A stretch of DNA of 64,000 bases from Planoprotostelium fungivorum. Taxonomy: Eukaryota > Evosea > Variosea > Cavosteliida > Cavosteliaceae. Each line of letters opens with the position of its first letter. Positions within the stretch are counted from its first letter, which is position 1. Shown here one piece after another: positions 58,685 through 64,000 of this stretch. The notes under the pieces are model-generated. The model did no database searches and was not told the DNA's origin. It saw nothing but the letters and a program-made list of their open reading frames with translations. Location of the stretch: positions 31,885-95,884 of the forward strand of contig MDYQ01000091.1 of NCBI GenBank assembly GCA_003024175.1, read 5' to 3'. Both the position numbers and the translations under genes were made by a program.

Positions 58685-59448
58685 ATGAATCACACCAGCG
58701 ACATGTACACACATCACGCCCCTCCTTTCGATTCTCCTCAACGACATCAATCTTCTCTACCGAGAAATTCTTTTGACAAAGAACCTACACAGTTTAATGA
58801 ATCATCCAGCATAGAGTGCCAGATTGAGGGGACGAATGGGTATGAAATCTTGCAGCTAATGATCGATAAGCCGACCAAACAGGTGATGTCTCGTATCACT
58901 CCATCCGACATCCGTCTGATTCCAGGAGGTTACATTACTCGACGTGAAGTCTGCATATTTCAGTTATGGAAAATCTCCAGGCGTATTCCATCTCAAAACG
59001 GCAGATGAGTCGGTATGATATGCATCCACACCGACCCCATTAACACTCATGTAGAGGAATCCAGAAGAATACCATTGGACGGTCATTACACAAGAGATGG
59101 TTCCTCTCGTACATCATGGAGACCCAGCTTGGCCTCTCAACCGTATGTCATCTTCCAATCGTCCAGAAGAATTCACGAATCAAAACCCTTTAGAAGCTTC
59201 CCCCGATCTCATCTTGAAAGTCAAACTGATCACACCGCGAAAGATAAAGAGGTGCTGCATCATCGATGGTTTCATTGTGAGTGACACACGACAGGTATAT
59301 CAAGAAGGGAGAGCCTGGCTATAAGAAACCGAAACCGACGTATATCAAGAAGGGACAACCGGGGTACAAACGGCCCAAGTATTATTACAAGAGAAAGACG
59401 ACAGGGAAAGAAGAAGCTGAAACAGAAGAACACGAAGATAAAGATTAA
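58685..59448 (+). CDS. Orphan protein with Gly-Tyr-Lys repeat C-terminus
   Basis: Start MNHTSDMYTHHAPPFDSPQR. The first exon continues to ECQIEGTNGYEILQLMIDKP and SRITPSDIRLIPGG; then YGKSPGVFHLKTADES, a GTATG donor, a 43-nt intron, and RNPEEYHWTVITQEMVPLVH, KVKLITPRKIKRCCIIDGF. The last part (from about 59299) reads KKGEPGYKKPKPTYIKKGQP and YKRPKYYYKRKTTGKEEAET, TAA 59446-59448: a two-unit IKKGxPGYK repeat. Two joins (near 58935-58955 and 59280-59298) are not resolved cleanly. Family unknown; the basic tail suggests nucleic acid or polyanion binding. Confidence 0.45.
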
Positions 59449-59516
59449 AAAACATGGATCCTTCATTCCACAAGAAACAAACGAGAGAATGCATGAGTGA
59501 TCTATCGTGACGTGAT

Positions 59517-60349
59517 TCAGAAGGGTATGGCGCCCTCTCTCGACACGTGCTTGCCCACGAGCTCATCTTGCTGCCCCTCGATGACATCCCTCACATACTG
59601 TCCTCCCAAGCTGGGGTGCTTGGCTCCAAACTTGACGGCCAACTCCTTCACATTTCCCAAGTTGGTCGCCAAGATGCCAGGCTGTAGAGCCCACACTTTG
59701 ACCCCGTCTGCCTTAAGCTTGTGGTTCCAATCGAGCATGAGCATGTTGAGGCCCACCTTCGAGCAGCGATAGCCGATCGTCTCGAAGTGGATGTCTTTGG
59801 GCCAGCCGGCAGGCTGAGGAGGCGTGGGGAAGTACTTCTCACTGGCTTGGTTCATGTGAGAGAGGCCACTGAGGAAGATGAGCCTGGGGTCGGTCGACTT
59901 TAAGAGGAGGGGGACAAAGTTCCAGGTCATGATGTGGGTGCCGGCCAAGTTGACGTCACATGCCTTGATGAAGCACTCCCTCAAGGTGACTTTTCCCGCC
60001 AAAAACTCGAGATCAAAGGTGGCACCTGTTCGAGTCAACACGTGCAGGTTCTTAGACGTGGTTCACCTGCGTTGTTCACGAGGGTGTCCACGCGGCCGTG
60101 TTTCTCTCCCACGAGCTTCGCTGCCGCCTCGATGGACGCGTCACTTGTCAGGTCGACCTCCAGCAGCTCGACGGTGCTCTTCGTGTCTAGACACTCTCTC
60201 AGCATCTCTTGCAAGGCAGTCTGTCCCTTCTCGGTAGAGCGGCAACCGAAGAGGATGTGGTAGGATTTTGGTGATTCGAGTAGGGCCTTGACGGTCTCCC
60301 AGCCGATGCCGCTGTTGGCTCCTGTGATTAAGACAATGTTGTTGGTCAT
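59517..60349 (-). CDS. Short-chain dehydrogenase/reductase, right-arm intact copy
   Basis: Start MTNNIVLITGANSGIGWETV with the cofactor motif TGANSGIG. Then YHILFGCRSTEKGQTALQEM, VELLEVDLTSDASIEAAAKL, VDTLVNNAG, and after a 41-nt intron ATFDLEFLAGKV, CDVNLAGTHIMTWNFVPLLL, RLIFLSGLSHMNQ, and the active-site IGYRCSKVGLNMLMLDWN (YxxxK). It ends EGAIPF at TGA/TAA 59517-59519. The D in VDLTS and R in GCRS favour NADP(H). It resembles WWOX/retinol-dehydrogenase-like SDRs. Substrate unknown. About 265 residues; intact, unlike its left-arm partner. Confidence 0.87.
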
Positions 60350-60786
60350 GTTGATGTGAAAGTGAGAGAGGTGGGGTCGATCGTGTGAAACGCCGAGTGG
60401 GATGTACCGCGGGGAATCGGGGAATTATTCTTCACGGGATCCGACGGCGGGAGACACGGTATACTACGGGGATTCGTGTAGACCCTAGGGTGATGTATTT
60501 CGCCGATGACAGAGTATTAGGACGGTGCGATGGATTCGAATGGAACAGAGCATACCACCAGTGGGTAATTGCCCGCAAAACAACCAGACGCTACGCAACG
60601 CATTTTGGACGGAGGAATTATATACCAACAACACGAATCTCTGCTTACCATCGAGACACATGTTCATATTTCTATTCATTTGTGCAGAAAAGAACAGCCT
60701 TCCACGGGCTAAGCTTACAACAAATGCATCAGGAGAATGATTGCACACAAGTTCAATAGACAGAAACACATCCGTTACATCATCTA
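60350..60786. other. Intergenic (right arm), diverged from 56534-57009
   Basis: Between the two genes of the right arm. Clearly homologous to the left arm but with many differences. No supported gene. Confidence 0.45.
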
Positions 60787-62800
60787 TTACAAGGTGAACC
60801 ACATCATACAAACCAACGTCATCACTGCAGGCACCAAGGCTTCACGTCCGTTGAGAAAGATATTTGTGAGGCGCGTCTGTATCACTGTATCCACAGCTGT
60901 GGCCGGTGTAGACGTGCTCCTTGTCGACGAGGTTGTCTCTTGGTAGTACACCAGCGGAGTGCCCGATACTTCATTGGGAACTCCGTACGTCGGGCACGGC
61001 GTGTGTCCTACGGGCAGGCAGTCTCCACAGTTTCCCACCGTTTCTCCAACGATGGGGTCGCACACTCCGTCTCCACAGACCCCTCCCAGTGGAGCGCAAT
61101 CGTTCCCACAGTCCCCGTCGAATCCCACGTTTGGCCACAGGCTCATCCCGGTGTTGATCGACTGCCGCCACTGGTGAAGAACGAAACCCGTTGGAGCTGC
61201 GTCTCCATCGTGATACATCCTCCTCACGGTGCTCCACATCTGTGATTCTCCACGGCCGAAGAAGCTGAAACCCTGCGTCTCTACGTCTGTGTCGTTGCGT
61301 GTCTCCAAGTGAATAAAGGTGGAGACCTTCTTCGTGTTGGCGTAAGTGATGACGGGCCTCATGCGACTCTGAACGTTGCATGGAGAAGAGCTACCGGTCT
61401 GAATGTCTACTGAATCACCTTCTTGAAGTAAATCCAAGATCTGCTGGTAGAAGGGTGTAGAGGCATAATCTCCTGTCCCGTTGTAGAACGCCGTGCGGTA
61501 AGACATGGACACGTGGCAGGCGATGGACAGATTTCTGCAGACGCCGACGGTCTTGTTTAAGACGTTCATGAGGGCCAACTTGTTTGTCGTGTCGAACGTG
61601 GGGGGCTCGTAGTCCATGCTGATGCCATCGAAGGGTTGCAGTGGGATGGATCCGTTCACGTGAGCACCCAATGTGGCCCGCATGTTGTGGATGATGACAT
61701 CGTTGAGCAGGCTGGGATCGGTATAGAGGGCGTAGACGGTGACTCCGGCCTGGTGGAGACTCTTCATGAGTTTAGACAGACTGGTGAGCTCCCATCGCGA
61801 TGTGGCGGTGTCGGCCCAGCAAGTGTTTGGTGGAGCTTGTGGGGCGTTGTTGTTGAGATGCACGTTCTGTGTCGTGTCGGATGGATGATGATTGGAGATG
61901 ATACGATGATGGATACCTTGATTCCACGAGCTACGATAGATTGGACGAGAGCGTCGCGATTTTGACTGGAATATATGGGTAAGACCCAATTTCCAGCGCT
62001 CCTGTTCGGTCGTGAGATGATGTGTGAAGTGAGAAGATGATGTCTCACAGGGTCCAGGCGTAGAGGGAGAAAGAGTAACTTTGCAGGAAACGTGTTGGAT
62101 CAGCCGTGTCCAATGCGATGGTGTCGGTGGTGCAGGTTGTATTCGATGTCAGACTGAAGTCACAGAGTAAGACGCTCTGTCCACAAGAAGGCGTTACGGC
62201 CGATGTATCTGACATGGACGTGGAGAAGAAGCTGATCCTACCGAAGAAACCATTTCCTAACAAGTTCGAAAGTCTCCCAGAGGCTCTGATCAATGGTGCG
62301 TACAGGCTGGACGTTCCCACTAGATTTCCATCGAATGATATCGTGCCGATGGACGTCGAGTGACAGTATTGCCCATTCTGTGAGCCATCTATGCGAATGA
62401 CCACTGAGGTCCACTGTTGGAGGGGAATTCCTACGGTGGAAGAGAGTGTCCCGTTCTCTCCTGCGGCTCCACACGAACTCCTGATGTTTACGATGCCAGA
62501 AGGATCTAAGGTGACCAGAAAGAGATTGGTGTGAATGTTGGTCCCATCACCGGTGAGATTGAGGAGTTCAATCGTAGAAGATGGCATCTGATCGATGACG
62601 ATGTGGAATTGTATCCACACCACTGGCACCGAATTAGCTGAACCAAAAGGTATAGACACTAAATTGATGGGTTGTCCTGTGAAACGAGCTGTTGTCCCCG
62701 AACGATATGTTTCAGTGCAAGATGGTCCATCGAATCCCTGGAGGCATCCCAGAGCAGATACCAATAGGATTAAGAGGAAGGCTGATGTGATGGATTTCAT
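60787..62800 (-). CDS. Secreted TIM-barrel glycosidase-like protein, right-arm copy
   Basis: Near-identical to the left copy (54520-56533), with both introns identical by eye and the same domains and Cys-rich segment. In the last 400 residues I count two differences (NGS/NGR and CMV/CMM near the C-terminus); in the first part a few more (ALLL/AFLL, VPALG/VSALG, GFEG/GFDG in the signal-peptide region). Start MKSITSAFLLILLVSALGC at 62800; just upstream this copy lacks the ATGC that gives the left copy an earlier ATG. Both copies appear functional. Confidence 0.82.
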
Positions 62801-63452
62801 GTCCCCGTCGCTGTAAATCTGACACTGGTTCAAAAAGAAGGAAGACGGAGCGGACGTCCTTCACTCGTCTCCATTATTCTGCTGTCATTTGTCGCTACGA
62901 CATATCGAACAAACAGCATAATACCGCTCAGGGTGAGCCACAAGCTGTTGATGACCGGCGTGAACGAACCATTGACCACTGGAGAGAATAATTATCCAGA
63001 TGAGAGACGCTCTCACGCGTTCATCACTCGTTCTTCTCAGTTTTCGATGGGGGCAGTAAATGGATTCGCATCACATTGTTAGACTGGGTCCGAGCTTGAT
63101 CACGGTGGTGTATGCAACACTCATGAGATACATCTACACTTATAGTGGTCATCCATCTGCATTAATTCTTCCTTTAGGTGTGCAATCGAGGACAGTATTC
63201 TGGAGAGTGTCCCTCATGAAGAATGAAAGAAGAGGTCCTGATTTTTTTAATCCGTTTACAACGATATGAGAAAATGACATGAAAAGTGAGATATCTCACC
63301 AGTGTCTTCTCGTTGTTTCTCGCATCGTCGGACCAACATCACCTCGGTCAGTTGTCTCATCTTGTTCTTAAGCGTTATATCATGATAGCCTCCTCTCTGT
63401 CTCTTGTTTCTCATCTCTCATGTAGATCCTTTCAACCCTTTGATCTTTTACA
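62801..63452. other. Intergenic (right arm) between glycosidase and uL11
   Basis: Counterpart of 53832-54519. The part next to uL11 (about 63290-63452) is nearly identical, and the remainder is diverged with indels. Confidence 0.5.
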
Positions 63453-64000
63453 ATGCCTCCCAAACTCGATCCCAACGCCATCGTTGTCAGTGAGTAGAAG
63501 AATCCTTTATCATGATTTCGAGAGCTATAAATATATAAAAAGATGTCCATTCCATTTTATCCTCCGTTATGTTTCAGATGACCTGATTCTTTGTAGTCTA
63601 CGTCAGAGCCGTCGGAGGTGAGGCTGCTGGAGCTTCCACCCTCGCCCCCAAGGTCGGACCTCTCGGTCTGGTGAGTCCATATCAGAAATCGATGTCTCTC
63701 ATAAATTGACTCCCAATACAGTCCCCCAAGAAGGTCGGAGATGATATCCAAAAGGCCACCGGAGACTGGAAGGGTCTGAAGGTCACTTGCAGACTGACCA
63801 TCCAGAACAGACAGGCTAAGGTCGAGGTCGTTGCCTCCGCCGCCGCCCTCATCATCCGTGCCCTCAAGGAGCCCCACCGTGACAGAAAGAAGGTAAAAAT
63901 GCACACATCCACCCTCTTTATCTCACCTCCATATGCAGGTCAAGAACATCAAGCACGACGGAAACATCACCTTCAACGATGTCCTCCAGATCGCCAAGGT
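63453..64000 (+). CDS. RPL12: Ribosomal protein uL11 (RPL12), right-arm copy, 3' partial
   Basis: ATG at 63453 ([12 protein letters not shown]), donor GTGAGT after 63489, then [20 protein letters not shown] and onwards to [12 protein letters not shown], where the window ends. Exons and introns match the left-arm copy by eye. The C-terminal third is outside the window. Confidence 0.94.

Larger units (their letters stand above)
57622..59567. other. Unique spacer between the inverted arms
   Basis: About 1.95 kb present once, holding two orphan genes (58288-58545 and 58685-59448) and the 70-bp fragment from 40.7 kb. 57622-58060 shows no supported gene. Confidence 0.8.
59568..64000 (-). repeat. 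Right arm of the large inverted duplication (continues past the window)
   Basis: Reverse complement of 53284-57621, reading SDR, glycosidase, uL11 from inside out. It runs to the window edge without a sign of ending. Confidence 0.95.

Noticed and set aside
60525-60740. ORF MEQSIPPVGNCP, counterpart of 56523-56813
   Set aside because: Only the first 30 or so residues are shared, substitutions are spread over all codon positions and the ends differ; too weak to call a gene.
53284-64000. Transposon or provirus origin of the inverted repeat
   Set aside because: No transposase, integrase, reverse transcriptase or terminal target-site duplication is visible; arms carry ordinary cellular genes.

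Overview
This is a nuclear segment of a compact, gene-dense eukaryotic genome. Nearly every gene is split by many short GT-AG introns (about 40-60 nt), intergenic gaps are often only 80-600 bp, and genes lie on both strands. The content includes proteasome, TRAPP and complex I subunits, a TFIIIC subunit, a BRWD/PHIP-type protein, ribosomal protein uL11, a mucolipin-type channel, a sideroflexin, a COPI-associated protein, a serine carboxypeptidase and a CLU-domain protein. This fits a free-living protist, and I lean towards an amoebozoan, but no taxonomic marker here proves it. TAA, TAG and TGA all serve as ordinary stops. I predicted exon joins by eye from frame continuity and splice signals, so CDS coordinates span first to last coding base including introns.

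Layout. 0-7 kb: 3' part of a TKL-like kinase (+), then a minus-strand run of an FAD aromatic hydroxylase, PSMG2/PAC2, NDUFA8, a doubtful small ORF, a two-TM protein with a GQPAPY-repeat tail, and a broken Fpg/Nei-family DNA glycosylase. 7.7-21.5 kb: an ankyrin-repeat protein with a PB1-like C-terminus (-), back to back with a long coiled-coil protein (+), then sideroflexin, an FHA-RING E3 and an orphan (all +). 21.6-29.4 kb: CLU-domain protein and TRAPPC5 (-), a ubiquitin-like protein and a serine carboxypeptidase (+). 30.5-40.8 kb: a large type II membrane protein of the DUF3712/LEA-2-like sort (+), a COPI-associated protein (-), a secreted GPI-anchor candidate (+), a TRPML channel (+), tRNA-Thr(AGT) and a small coiled-coil protein (+). 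41.3-53 kb: TFIIIC TPR subunit (-), head to head with a Nudix hydrolase (+), a small orphan, then a BRWD/PHIP-like WD40-bromodomain protein (+).

53.3-64 kb is the most unusual part: a large inverted duplication running off the window end. Each arm (at least 4.3 kb) carries, from outside in, ribosomal protein uL11/RPL12, a secreted TIM-barrel glycosidase-like gene, and a short-chain dehydrogenase (SDR). The arms surround a spacer of about 1.95 kb that holds two orphan genes and a 70-bp fragment copied from the 3' end of the gene at 40.4-40.8 kb. uL11 and the glycosidase gene, introns included, look almost identical between arms, whereas the intergenic DNA has clearly diverged. One SDR copy is intact and the other is a pseudogene with several deletions. 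This mosaic suggests ongoing arm-to-arm gene conversion.
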